Below the pieces are notes generated by a model. It saw nothing but the letters and a program-made list of their open reading frames with translations, was not told the DNA's origin and did not search any database. A program made the translations under genes and the position numbers. Shown here piece after piece: positions 23,805-36,600 of a DNA stretch of 64,000 bases. The stretch comes from Morella rubra (taxonomy: Eukaryota > Streptophyta > Magnoliopsida > Fagales > Myricaceae): the NCBI GenBank assembly GCA_003952965.2, contig CM025851.1:10649334-10713333 (forward strand), read 5' to 3'. Positions within the stretch are counted from its first letter, which is position 1. Every line of letters starts with the position of its first letter.

Positions 23805-26385
23805 ATGACCAAGCAGCAAGCTAACTGGTCTCCATACGACAACAATGGCGGGTACTATCTCTCTCCCAATCTCCATAATTTTTGTTTGACGCAATTTTTT
23901 ATTTCTCTTGGATGTTAATAGTTTGTGGTATGCAGATCCTGCGTCGCTATCGCCGGAGCTGATTACTGCGTAGTCGCGGCAGATACTCGTATGTCAACCG
24001 GTTACAATATTCTCACCCGCGATTACTCCAAAATCTGCAAACTGTACGCTCCATTCTCCCCATTTTTTTTTCTCGTTTGATGTGCTCTCTTTCGCTCTCT
24101 GTTTTTTTTTTTTTCTTCTTAAGTTTAGGAATTCTGGTTTTTAAATTTTGGGTTGATTAAAAAGTTGGGATAGGGGGTTGGGGAGGTTTTTCAGCTTGAG
24201 CTTGAATTTGATTCTCCCATCAGTTGGGTGGAGTTTATCGATCGCATGGAAACACAAATTTCGAATTTGTGGATAACAATATTAACGGAATATTATTTTC
24301 CTACAGTTTTCTTGTCCATAGTTATCATGTTTGCGGAGTAATTTGTTTCTGGGTGGAACATATAAAAGTTGGTGAACAAGTAAGTGGAAGTGAGGGATTC
24401 TTGCGATCTCTAAGGAAATAGTTTAGAAATTTTAATGAAGCTTGCTTGGGCGAGTGGATAAAAAGCAAATGTTGATGTACGATTCTCAGGTTATTTGATT
24501 TTGTTTGTCTTTACTTCAGGGGATATTTCATACTTCTTGTTGAATATTGAGCATTCGTTTGATGCTGTTACAGACTGTGGCTTCTAGACATAACAATGAC
24601 TGTATCATTAAAGACAGAAACAATGTCTAACATATAGCTCCACCAATATATGTAGAACTTAGAACTGTGCTTAATTTGGATTCGAAAAAATTATAGTGTT
24701 TTTTCAGGTAACATGGTTCATGTCTTGTAATGGAAGATAGGAGTTAGTTGATATTGTTGTAATGGAAGATAGGAGTTAGTTGATATATTTTGGGTTTTAC
24801 ATCCTTGGGCACAGGGCTGGGGGGGGGGGATAGAGAGAGAGAAAGAACTAAAAGGAAGATGGTTTGCCTTTACGTTCAGCCATTCAGATAGGTACCCAAT
24901 ATGGTCCTTCAGAGGAATGATAGTAAATAACCTTACTTGGTCTCATTATCCTAGGTGAATCTGTCGTTTTAGATGAGTGGTTGTGGAGATGTACAAGTGG
25001 TGGATTTACTTTCTAGTCATTTTTCTCTTGTTTTGTGTACTCTTTGCACCTGGTAGCATGGTGCAAATGGTTTTGGTGGTGGAGAGACTTTAGATCAATT
25101 GTCAGAGACTCCTTATAACGGAGCCATGACTTATCCTTTTCTTTTCCTGAACTTGCAGAGCGGACAAATGCGTAATGGCCTCTTCTGGTTTTCAAGCTGA
25201 TGTCAAAGCTTTACAAAAGCTTTTGGCGGCTAGGCACTTGGTGAGGTTTCAAAATAGCTGAACCTATACTAGCCACACTGAAATATATTATATATTCAAC
25301 AAGAAGTACCGCATTTGAAGCATGCTATAAAATGTAGGCTTATTCTGGTTTCCCTTAAATGTCCATGAACTTCTTTACCTGTTTAGATTAGATATGCTTG
25401 TAACTTATTTTCAAAGCAAGGGACTTTTTACTTGCATTATCAATTACGATGTTTTTTGGACATTTAAGAAGCAATTTGTTCAAGAAGATTGTTTTTGGTA
25501 TTCCCCCACCTTCCAGTGGGTTTTGTTGTATCATCTATAATCCAGGAAATGGTAAGGTTCATGGAATTTAATATGTTGAAACCCATGTCGGTCCTGTGGT
25601 TTGATATTTGTGATTTGGGTTCCTTATTGGAAACAAAGTTAGAGACATCTACTTGAACTCATCCCTAATAATATTGATGATCTTTCTTGAATGCAGATCT
25701 ACCAGCACCAACACAACAAGCAGATGAGCTGCCCTGCTATGGGTCAACTGCTCTCTAACACCCTCTACTATAAACGCTTCTTTCCTTATTATTCCTTCAA
25801 TGTCTTGGGCGGCCTTGACAGTGAAGGTAAATTACTACAAACCTTGAATATTATTTTCATGTCCCCTCTTTGTACAAACTCACGTAAAGTATGGGTTTAA
25901 TTCAAATTTACAGGAAAGGGTTGTGTCTTCACATATGATGCTGTTGGTTCCTATGAGAGAGTTGGATATAGTTCCCAAGGTTCCGGTTCCACTCTCATCA
26001 TGCCTTTTCTGGATAACCAGCTGAAGTCTCCCAGTCCTCTCTTATTGCCCGCCCAGGTGTGTAACTTAAATCATGGGTACACATATTCTTCTTGGCCAGT
26101 GATTGTCACGTACGTCTGATATTTAAAACTGTGACCTTCAGGATGCTGTTACGCCACTTTCTGAATCAGAAGCAGTTGATTTGGTTAAAACTGTTTTTGC
26201 ATCTGCAACCGAAAGAGATATATACACTGTAAGTTTCTGTCTCTACACTTCCACCTTTGGGTGAGTTTCATCTATGTGCCCTTTTCAAACAAGTCATGGA
26301 TTTTCTGCAGGGAGATAAGCTTGAAATTGTGATCCTAAATGCTGAAGGTATTCACCGTGAATACATGGAACTCAGGAAAGACTGA
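23805..26385 (+). CDS. PBF1: 20S proteasome subunit beta type-1 (beta6, PBF1)
   Basis: This is a non-catalytic subunit of the inner beta ring of the 20S proteasome, which degrades ubiquitinated proteins in cytosol and nucleus. Seven exons (23805-23851, 23936-24043, 25159-25240, 25697-25826, 25914-26056, 26142-26228, 26311-26385) join in phase to 223 residues, the length I know for Arabidopsis PBF1. The N-terminus [20 protein letters not shown] replaces the cleaved propeptide and catalytic Thr1 of active beta subunits. The core carries [67 protein letters not shown] and the C-terminal [15 protein letters not shown]. All motifs expected of beta6 are intact and every splice site is GT-AG. Nothing is unusual apart from the head-to-head arrangement with the cornichon gene. 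Confidence 0.97.
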
Positions 26386-26997
26386 TTTCTTGCGATGGCT
26401 CTGCTGGTATTTCCCTGACTAGAAAGCTGTAATTGTATGAAGGGGGCCTTTGATGGGCAAATGCAATGGTGGCTCTTTCAGTGTTCTAGCAACTCGTCAT
26501 TTAAGATTTAGCAATTTGAACAATTGCTTTTCCTCTGGGAATTGTTGCGGCTGTGATCCCTGTTTCAGACTTAAGGTTTCGGTACTAGACTTTGTTTAAT
26601 ACCTATGTCCAGTTGCCTTATACCAGGTTTATACATTTAAATCTTAAAACTATGGTAAGTAGATGTGGCAATTGTTTAGGAATCATGAATCTACTTCGCT
26701 TTGGGGTTTGAATGACGTATAATATGCTACTTGGTGGAGAAAATCCCTATGCAGACAAAAACATCACTTTGGAATCACCCGGAAAATTTAAGAAACAAAT
26801 CCCTGTTTATTTTGAAAGCCTCCCAATCGGTTGAAAGCGTCTCACTGGTCATAGGAATGCAGAATCAGAAAAAAATTCCTTGGACGTAGTTAGTGAAGAC
26901 CACCAGTACACGACTATGGGGTGTATTTGTCGTAAAACTGAAGTACAATAAATATATATCCCTTGGACTTGTCGTCGGTGTGCATTCGCAATGTATG
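26386..26997. other. Convergent 3' region between PBF1 and the DUF1499 gene
   Basis: The two genes meet tail to tail. About 610 bp hold both 3' UTRs and no further coding sequence that I can see. Confidence 0.6.
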
Positions 26998-28614
26998 TTA
27001 GAAGTTGTCTTCGGAACCCCATCCTTTCTTTTCCAGCTCCTGTCGCAATGCCTGTTTATGAGTACCAGTCATCAGTCAATCGAGCAGTTGCTTACCACAT
27101 TACTACCACAAACAAGATGAGATTGTACAAAATGCTCACTTTGATTCTCTTTCTATTCACATCGAAGTCATAGTTTCCCAGCCGCGAGGCGGATCGATAC
27201 TCAGCTATAGAATTCTTGGCCGGTGGAAACCAAAATTCAACATCGTCGACTAACTGTTTGACCAGAACGGCACCCTTGTGTTACTGCTTGGTCTTTTTCA
27301 CAAAAACAAATTCACAAACGATAAGATCTTAGAAGAGAAGTCACACTCACCCCAAGAATGCGGCTCTCGTATTCCACCCTCAGATAATCATCTTTCTTCT
27401 CCATTATCCTTGGTGTAAAGTTGTCCGGTTTAGTCGATTTTATCTGCAATTTTTTACTTTTTAGGATCTCAATTCAGCTTTATGATTCTGAGGCATTTAA
27501 TCAAACAGGAACTACATGACGAAGGATGCGAATTAAGTTGAAATCTCCCCTACAGATACAAGGAATGTTATAAGTTGTTACCACTTCGAGGAGTTCCTCC
27601 ATTGCCTCTTCTTTGCTCACAGGCTTTTTCCTTCCGCGGTTGTAGTTCCTACAAACGGAAACACCAATGTGCATCACATTTTCATTGACCGACTAGTGGA
27701 AGTCGCATTTCTCATGTGTTAAAGGCAAGGTCTCTTTATACGGCGAAAGGTCGTCATCTACACGAGTCCCACATGGTCGGCTCTTGTAATAGTTCCTACT
27801 CAATTCTGACACATGCATTTAGAATTCCGGGTTCAGATTCCTCAATCCTTCCTGTAGCTCTCTCTTTATTCAAAAACTACCGATTATGCAAAAGGACATG
27901 GATGTGCACAATCTTATGGCAGAATAGCAAAAATTTGTTGCTGCAAATTCCTCGAGCAAAATATTCCGTAACTTGAGCTGGACAAAACCATTGAAGAAAC
28001 AATATTACACAGACGAAAGTAGAGAATGTTTACCAGGGTGGGGCATAGTGGGCGCGATCACTGACATTTTCCGACGTTGATATACAGTTCTTAGTAGCTG
28101 GACAAAGTGCTAGCGAAGGTGGGTTTTTCTGAACCCCCAGGTAATCTGGCTTTTTTCCACTGCATCACAACCCACAATCGTGAATTCGTAGAAGTAACAA
28201 TCAACCGAGAGGCGATCGAGCTTGATCAGCTAATTTGCAAAATGAAAGATCTAAATCCTGTAATTCAAACGCCCACTATACAATAGGCAAAGACCAGGGG
28301 AAACGCGAGGTCATGGAGTGAGGCGCACAAACAAACGTACCCGAAGTTCAAGATGGCTCCAACTACAGCTAATTCGCTGCTCCTTAGTACGATTTCCCTT
28401 CAAAACGTAATGCTTCATATTACACTCAAGTCTCAACTCATTATGCTTAAAGATGTGAGTGAGAGAGAGAGAGAGAGTACCTTCGGCCAACTTGGTCAGT
28501 GGGCCTGTCAGGTTGCTGCTGAGAAACGACGATACGGAGAAGGCCAGAACTCTTGCAGGTTTTCCTATGATACTTGGAGAAATAGTGGGTGCTTGGTGAT
28601 GCCATTGAAGCCAT
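26998..28614 (-). CDS. DUF1499 family protein, probable plastid-targeted
   Basis: DUF1499 proteins occur in bacteria, cyanobacteria and plants; their biochemical role is unknown to me. Six minus-strand exons (28481-28614, 28034-28159, 27582-27648, 27351-27443, 27140-27253, 26998-27051) join in phase to 195 residues. The N-terminus is Ser/Lys/Arg-rich and short of acidic residues (MASMASPSTHYFSKYHRKTC), as in chloroplast transit peptides. The domain then shows the family hallmarks: CISTSENV, YLRVEYESRILG, DDVEFWFPP, RSASRLGNYDF and VNRKRIKALR. The tiny last exon encodes ALRQELEKKGWGSEDNF and was placed by phase and family ending. A second in-frame ATG lies at codon 4. Targeting is inferred from composition. 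The gene is divergent from KU80. Confidence 0.88.
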
Positions 28615-29116
28615 TGTAGAAGATCGAAGCTCTCCGTCCCTCTCCGTCTGCGAATCTGCGAGTATGCAACTGGCGTTGCTCCAATGGATTTTATCACACT
28701 CGCTTCTCAGCGGGCTACCATTGGGCCTGGTAGTTCTTTCTATTTTTTCAGATTGGGCCTAGGGACTCTTTATTTTCCTCAGGTTTGAGCTTAATTAGAC
28801 AAAATATTGAAGTTATGAAAATGGGCGTACTATCAGACGGCCCGTGGTTATGTTTTCCAATGGTCTGCACAACAAAAGCACTGGTCGCACCGAATGGGCT
28901 TTTACGGTTATCTTCTTCGGGGTTAGATTGTCAATCTACAAGAAATGTTGCACGAATTTGTAATTTGGTAAACTCCTTGGCCCGGGGCGGGAAAGAGGAA
29001 AAAGCAGACTAAACCAGACTCGTCTAGTCCCAATACGTCTAAATTAATACCCCATTTGCTGTTCTGTTCCCAGCCCAGCTTCTGCACCAAGCTTCAGCTC
29101 TCTCTCTCTCTCGTCA
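28615..29116. promoter_or_regulatory. Shared divergent promoter, DUF1499 / KU80
   Basis: About 500 bp lie between the two start codons. TGGGCC elements stand at 28732-28737 and 28754-28759, with further GGGC-containing words near 28820 and 28890. A CT run lies just before the KU80 start (about 29098-29112). Joint control is inferred only from spacing and motifs. Confidence 0.55.
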
Positions 29117-32100
29117 ATGTCGAGGAACAGGGTAAGAAATATCGTTCGCTACTATCACTTCCATGTCCTCAGTTTTGCTTTTCTTTTGTTAAAAATCCGA
29201 TTTAAGTATTCTGCCTTAATTAATCATATCCTGTAGCCGTTTTACTTTAACTATTAAATTCGTTTTATGGTCGCTAAGCTGGTTTTCTTCTTAATTCATT
29301 CCACCAGCAATTTTCTTCTTTCCTTTCGTTCTTATTTTGTTGCTTTTGAAATTTTTTGTTCTATATTGTACGTTATAATTACAATTTTAGTTTTTTTTTT
29401 ATCATTTCTGTTGTATTGTTCTTGGGTTTGACGGTTTAAACTTACAAATATATGAAAATTAGCTTACCTTTGCTAATAAAACTTCCATAATATGCTTAAT
29501 TTGTGCCCTCTCTTTTTTGTAAGTGGTAAAACTGTAACTCTATATTTTGCTTTCAAGATTTCAAAGATCTGGTTCTTCTTTTTTGGGTAGCAGGAGACCT
29601 TGCTATTATTGCTCGATGCTGGTCCTTCTATGCACAATGTTCTTCCGGAAGTCGAAAAGGTCTGCTCCATGCTTGTAGAGAAGAAGGTATCACTTTTTTG
29701 GTTGTTCCTATTTCCGAGTTGCTTTAGTTAGTATCTCTTTGTGTTCAGTTCCCTTCTCATATACTGAGGGTGCTTAGGTCTGATACTCGTCCTCTTATTT
29801 ATGCAGCTGGTATACCATAAATCTGATATGTTGGGCGTTGTTTTATTTGGAACTGAAGGTATATTACTAGATTTATTGTGAAAATGATTATATGAATTAC
29901 CTCGTTTTCATGGATCATTGCTTGAGGAGTGCAGGAACTTCAATTCCAACTCGTTTATTATGTATCGCGTGTAAAAGAAGTGGTGGCCTTTCCTATAATA
30001 TCTTGTCTGGCCTCTTTTGAGAGAAAAAAAGTTTGATAAGGGAGAACAGAACGCTAACCCAAATTCCTTTTCCTCGTAATAACTCTTGATGTGCCAGAAT
30101 TCATCAGTTAAAAGTTCCCACTTAGTTAAAGTATTAGTGTTAGCCAGCTTGTTAGGTGTTGTGTTGTATTCATTGTAGTAGTTTGGATATGTTCAGGTGT
30201 TTATCTTTTTTACTTGTTTGCGTTTTCTTTTTTCTTTTTCTGGCTATGGCTCGTAAAGAGACATACTTAGTGATGGCACCATTGTAATTCTCAGACACAA
30301 AAAATGAGCTGACAGATGAAGTGGGTGGATATGAACATGTGGTGGTTTTACGAGATCCTAAAGTTGTTGATGGAGATCTTGTTGAAGCTTTACAACAGCT
30401 CCCTCGAGGAACATTCAATGGTGATTGTATCCTGAGATGTGTGTGTGTGTGTTTGCTTTCAAATATAAGGTTTTGCTCTTTGGAGGTTTATGCTTTGCTT
30501 TTATGTCAAACTATTTTTAAAAAAAAATTATTTTCAGCTTTACTGTCTGCTTTATATAATATGATCCATTAAATCCACAGGCGCATTGGTCCTTTAAAAT
30601 GATAAAGCTGAGTTTGGTTTTTTTTCTTATGACAAATCCCCCAATGGGCTCCCCCAACCCCAACACACACCCCCACACAAGAAGAATGTCAAATGCAATT
30701 TTTGCCTGTATTTTTTCATCTTTTGTGCACATATACAAACACATATAGATTACAGGGTTGTAATATCTACATCAGTAAAATTGATGGTGTATTAATACTA
30801 GATTATTATCACATCTGTTATCTAGCTTCATCTGAAGCTCTAGAGAGATATCTCCTAGCGTACATATATTATACAACCATTTTATATTTTAGATAGGAAT
30901 TCATGTCATTTACATCTGGACCACAAGGTGTCTCCATTACAATTGAACATGGTGGGTGAGGCCCTGGAACACATACCGCTGGATGCATGAGTCGATTTTC
31001 AAGAAACAAAGTAATTGTTTGCTACTTGATTATGAGCTTATTAATGTGTCCTTGGTAGTACCTTGACTTTGTTGGTAGTTCTTGATGCTATAGTGGTTGG
31101 AATGGATATACTGATAAAGAAGTTTGGAGAGACAGACAAAAAAAAGAAACGCCTATGCCTTATAACAAATGCACTGTGTCCTATTAAAGACCCATTTGAA
31201 GGAACCAAAGAAGGTCAAGTCATCACCATCGCTGAACAATTGGTTAAATACGGCATGGGAATGGAAAGCATAGTCGTGAGAGAAAGGCTTGATGGGACTG
31301 CAAATAAGAAAATAATGGATGAAAATGATCATCTGCTGGATATTTTTGCGAAGAAAACATGTGCAAAATTGGTCTATGTCGAGAGTCCGACATCGTTATT
31401 TGGTGCGCTAAGAACTCGAAATATATCTCCGGTTACAATATACAGGGGTGATCTTGAACTGAGCTCCAAAATGAAGATCAAGGTGAGATGTTTTGTGTAT
31501 TGTAAGAGCAATTTTAAGCATATGATGTTTCCATTTATGATAGTCATAGCATGCTGCGGTCTTCTATTAAAAAAAGGTTTTTCTTTCATATCGAGTGACA
31601 AAAGTCATTAATTTAGCACATCAAATTGAGGCTGTTGATGAAACTGATATTTCACACATCTCAATAATTTTCTGAGTGACATTTTCTAAAAGATCCCAAA
31701 TTTCGTTTCTACATGGTTGGGACAGCTTTCGGCTACTAATCACATGTCAAGCATGCATAATGTGACATTGGACTTGCTGAAAATGAATTTCACAGAAGGT
31801 TAGAGGGCTGAAAAGAGTACTGTAATCATCTCAATAATTTTCTGAGTGACATTTTCTAAAAGATCCCAAATTTCGTTTGTACATGGTTGGGACAGCTTTC
31901 GGCTACTAATCACATGTCAAGCATGCATAATGTGACATTGGACTTGCTGAAAATGAATTTCACAGAAGGTTAGAGGGCTGAAAAGAGTACTGTAATCGAC
32001 ACAACAGCAGAGGTGGTCTGGTACAACCACAAAATTGGGATGGCTGTTATGTTGTTGATCAATGTTCATCGATGGCGAGCATTCCCCCCCCCCCCCCCCC

Positions 32101-34894
32101 CAACCCCTCTCTCTCCCATCATTCATAAAAAGGCTATTATAATGCACACTTTTCTCTGTTCATATTCTTAATTTGTGTTGGCTTTTTCTTTGCAAGTGCA
32201 TGGGAAATATCATTGTCTTGTTGACATTTTACTGTTATTCAGATATGGGTTTACAAGAAAACATCACAAGAGAAATTCCCCACTCTGAAGAAATATTCTG
32301 ACAAAGCACCTGCAACGGATAAATTTGCTACCCATGAGGTTAAGGTAGATTATGAGTACAAAAATGTTGAAGATCCTAGTAAAGTTGTACCTCCAGAGCA
32401 AAGGATTAAAGGATATCGTTATGGACCTCAAGTCATTCCTATAGCGCATTCTGAATGGGATGCTGTCAAGTTCAAACCTGAGAAGAGTGTAAAAATTGTA
32501 GGATTTACTGATGCTTCAAACATAATGCGGTAAAGCTTTAGATGCTTTGTCCTGCATATTTATCATCTTTTGGTTTGTTTATTTTCTTGCTTTTGACATA
32601 TACATATATCAAGACACTATTACATGAAGGATGTCAATGTTTTCATTGCTGATCCGGGAAGTACAAGGGCAAATCTTGCAGTATCTGCCCTAGCAAGAGC
32701 AATGAAAGAGAAAAATAAGGTGGCAATCACGCGTTGTGTTTGGAGAAATGGACAGGGGAATGTGGTCGTGGGGCTTCTCACACCGAATGTGTCTGATAGA
32801 GATAATACTGTATGTTTTAATAAACGATTCCACTGGATCTTGCTAAACTTCTTAATCTATTTGCTCCTCATTATTTTGATTGTTTTAGTTCTGTATTAAT
32901 GTTGTTCTTTGTGTAATTGCTGGGCAGCCTGATTCATTTTACTTTAATGTGCTTCCTTTCGCTGAGGATGTTCGAGAATTTCAATTCCCATCTTTCAACA
33001 ATGTCCCAGCATCATGGCAACCCAATGAACAGCAGCAAGAGGCTGCTGATAACTTGGTAAAGATGCTTGACCTGGCACCACATGGCAAAGAGGAAGCTCT
33101 TCTGCCTGACTTTACACCAAATCCTGTTTTGCAGGTACTCATGCAATTCCATGGCTGTATTATGTTTGCTAAAGCTGGAATGTCAAATGAATGCATGGTC
33201 TATGGCCATTTAGTGCTTATGGTAGATATGACTTATATAAACATTTTGAAAAGATTAGAAAGACATGTTAGTTATGCTAGTTGCTTTGGTTGTATATAGC
33301 TGCTGCATAGAATATGTCTTTCATGTCATAGAGAAGATAACTGGAACCATGAGATCTGGTGAAAAGGTAGAAGGCGAATGTGTTCCTGAGGCTTTTCACC
33401 CCCTTCAATATGCTTTTCTGGTTCTCTACTTTCACTGATACAGATATTATACGTTGCCAGCGTTTTTATCGTCATCTTGAGTTGAAGTCAAAGCACCCAG
33501 ATGCAGCTGTACCTCCACTTGACGAAACCCTCAAGAAAATAACGGAACCTGATCTGGAACTATTTTCTCAAAACAAGTCTGTTATTCATGCATTTTGCAG
33601 GAGTTTTGAAGTCAAAGAGAATCCAAAGGTTATTTTGCTGGTGCTCTCTCAAACAAATAAATAATGTAATGCTTTGAAGTAATAAATTTCATTTCACTTG
33701 CAGCTGAAGAAATCAACTCGACGATTTTTGAGAGAAAAACCTTCTGGATCAAATGAGGGAGAGGGTCATGGAGGCGTCAGTGCGCCATCTCTCAATTCCA
33801 CTGAAAATACATCTGCAGTTAAGATTGAGGAAGTTGGTGATTTGACCCCTATCCAAGATTTTGAAACCATGATGTCACGCAGAGATGGTCCAGAATGGGT
33901 AAGTAAAGCGATCAAGGATATGAAAGCCAAGATATTTGATTTGGTGGAGGACTCGCATGAAGGGGACAATTATCCTAAAGCAATAGAATGTCTAGTTGCC
34001 CTTCGCAAGGGTTGCATCCTTGAACAGGTATAACACCCCCCCCCCCCCAAAAAAAAAAAAAACACAAAAGAAAGAAGATTGGGTCAGAGTGGAATTTGAT
34101 AAGCACAACAAAATTTTTTCATCTTTTTAGTGGAGCAATGTTATTTTATTTAGTTAGGGAATAGCTAATTGGCTATTTTTTGGAGCTGGTACATGACTAT
34201 ATGTATCTAAAGCTACATTTGAATGGTAGAACTCCATTTGGTTTTTGAGTTAACCACCTTAGAAGTTCAATTGGCAGGCTACAAGAATTTTGGCATAGGA
34301 CACCATAAGATGAACAATAGGGCATTGATCTTTTCAGTCAAAAAACTTGTGAGCTTTTCTTTGGTTGTTAGTTGTTGATTTAGCTATTGTCAGATATGTA
34401 TTTTAATGAGAGAATTCCTCCAATAAATGTTTGTACCTTAATATATGGCTTTGGGTGTTACCCAGTTTTCTATGTTTGATATTCTAGCTTAACTTGGTGA
34501 TCTGTAGGCCATAGTGTAGCATACATGTTTCGTCAAAAATGGTTGGACCAGCACTTATTAATTTCCATAAGTTTTTTCCTTTTCAGGAACCCAAACAATT
34601 CAATGCTTTCCTGCGCTATCTTTGTAAATTCTGCCAATGCCAAAGGTACAACCTTAGTAGTTTCTGTGAAGTTCTTGCATTCAAAGAAATCACCCTGATC
34701 TCGAAGACAGAAGCCATAGACAGGTTTTGTATTATTCATTTATTACCATTCTCAAATTTTTATTGCGTACATTTACCTCAATAAGTTTCTTGTTTGGTTG
34801 TTCTGAATAAGTTTTTTTCCCCCCCTTAATCAGTGATGTTAGTGATGATGAAGCTAGGAGCTTCCTCGTCAAATCAGAGGCAAAAACTGAGTGA
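29117..34894 (+). CDS. KU80: ATP-dependent DNA helicase 2 subunit KU80
   Basis: KU80 pairs with KU70 to form the ring that grips broken DNA ends in non-homologous end joining and protects telomeres. Twelve exons (29117-29131, 29594-29686, 29807-29858, 30295-30426, 31079-31482, 32243-32529, 32614-32809, 32928-33134, 33461-33628, 33704-34027, 34587-34723, 34834-34894) join in phase to 691 residues, close to Arabidopsis KU80 (about 680). The first exon is only five codons (MSRNR). Residues 6-220 form the vWA-like domain (ETLLLLLDAGPSMHN, FLDAIVVGMDILIKKFGET). The beta-barrel DNA-binding core follows (VDYEYKNVEDPSKVVPPEQR, GYRYGPQVIPI, SVKIVGFTDASNIMR), then the helical arm and a C-terminal Ku80-type domain (AIECLVALRKGCILE, FNAFLRYLCKFCQ). 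The end, DSDVSDDEARSFLVKSEA, shows no animal-type DNA-PKcs-binding motif, as expected in plants. The intron at 31483-32242 holds a fresh duplication. Confidence 0.97.
31657..31996. repeat. Tandem duplication, two copies of 170 bp, in a KU80 intron
   Basis: Copies 31657-31826 and 31827-31996 are identical except for one base (C at 31709, G at 31879). Such near identity in intron DNA means the duplication is recent, or an assembly artefact. Confidence 0.95.
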
Positions 34895-35919
34895 AGACTT
34901 GTGCGGATGTTTTCAGTCTCAATTCGTATAGGTAACTCCCAGGTTTTGGCTTACAGCATGTAATGTATAGACACCCAAACTGTGTTTGAAAATGGGAGTT
35001 ATATTGTAAATGTTCCATAAATCCTCAATTTTGAGATCTGCTTCAACCATGGAAGTAGTTGAACAGGTTGAGAGGATGGAAGACATTGACAACAATGCTT
35101 TGAACAGGTCCAGGAGAATGTATAGCAATCATATCTGGTTATGATTTTGTCAAGCATGGGAATTCGGATTTCAATGGCCCTTTCTAGTCATGTAGCGAAA
35201 CCCAACAGGGTAGAAATAAGGTGTTTAGCTGTTCAACTGCGTCGATCATAATCTGGTTGGGGAGAGTTTGCCTTTTGTTTTTGTCTTCCTGTGTTCAAGA
35301 AAGTTGAACAATTTTTCTTTTAGTTATTGTCATAATCTGTGGCAGTCATGAGCCGGGCCCCGTTACCACTAAATCTGGTTAGATTAAGGATAGGAGTAAC
35401 CATGTTAAGTTTGGACAGTAAATTTCAGACCAGTACAAGTCCCCAAGTTACACAGGAAAGTGGTCTTAAAAAATTGTTTGCACTTAAAAAGTGATTCGAA
35501 CATGAAACCTCAGACTATAAGTTTCTGAGCAGAGAAAAACACGAAAAACAAAATAAGGTTCTTTTTTAAATACAGTAGTCTGCTAGTTACAAACACGTTT
35601 CTAGCAAAATCTCCACAATTTCGTCCTTAGTATGCTTGTCAAGGTAAAACGTTCATGTCATCATAATTATTTCCCTACTTGCTTCACCAATATCCATTAT
35701 CCACTCTGTTCTTTCTTTTACAAACCGTGCCCAAGTTCCGTTTCACGTTAGATCCTGAAGTCAAACGACGTAGCTTATACAATTGGTTATGAAATTTAAA
35801 TTAAGATAGATAACCTACTGTGAGCGAGATACAAGATGCTGGCTAGCTTCATACCGAAAAAGATATGGACAAAAATAAAAAGCCAGCTCGCAGAAAGCAT
35901 AAAAAACAATCGAATTTTG

Positions 35920-35952
<33 letters not shown>

Positions 35953-36041
35953 CCATACAAAAACAAGCTTGTATCTGACCCTGACCCTGCCTTTATCCAC
36001 TAATTTGCCATTATCCACTAATTCGCCAAGATTTAAAAGAA
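34895..36041. other. Convergent spacer downstream of KU80
   Basis: This holds the KU80 3' UTR, then AT-rich DNA with a long T run near 35921-35953 (A-rich on the other strand). I see no gene. Confidence 0.5.
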
Positions 36042-36506
36042 GCTAAATTATTCCGTACGTCCCTGGAGTTTGACCTCCTCTGACCGCCCAATTCTCGATG
36101 GCTAAACTCCCCCGCTGGCTAATGGTGGAGGGGGACCTCCACCGTGACCCCTACACCAAGAAAGGATCAAGAGTCCCTAATCCGATCCTTTTTTTTGAAA
36201 CATTAAAAAAATTAATTAATTATTTTTTTATTAATTTTAGATTTATTTTTTATTTTTTTTAAATATTTTTACTTTTATTTATTTTATTGACACATGTCAC
36301 ATTGCGATCGAATGAAATTTTTTTTAATCAAACTGTCAATTTTCACATGTAAACCGTTAGCCACGTATGTATTTTCGTCCATTGAGTTAACGACAAGATC
36401 AATTTGATAATGAATCCTCACCCAGGGATATTTTTAGAGAAAATCGAATTCTGAGGAACAAACTCGGAAAAAGTCAAACCTCAAGGACTACGGAAGTAAT
36501 TTAGCC
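36042..36506. mobile_element. MULE-like MITE with about 40-bp terminal inverted repeats
   Basis: The left end GCTAAATTATTCCGTACGTC and the inverted right end (GCTAAATTACTTCCGTAGTC as read from the minus strand) stay similar for about 40 bp, through a shared GGTTTGAC/AGTTTGAC block. No coding capacity lies between. A-rich flanks (TTTAAAAGAA left, TTTAAAAAAC right) could be a degraded target duplication. A separate 8-bp hairpin sits at 36124-36143. Length, TIR length and composition fit non-autonomous Mutator-type elements. Confidence 0.65.
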
Positions 36507-36600
36507 TTTAAAAAACGAAAACAAAATCTTCATCCGCCAATTCTGTGGGATACTCTCTATATTTGTATTCCAACCATCCAAAAGCAATGAAGGTAATCAA

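Noticed and set aside
31374-31601. Minus-strand frame over a KU80 exon
   Set aside because: Antisense shadow of the 404-bp KU80 exon.
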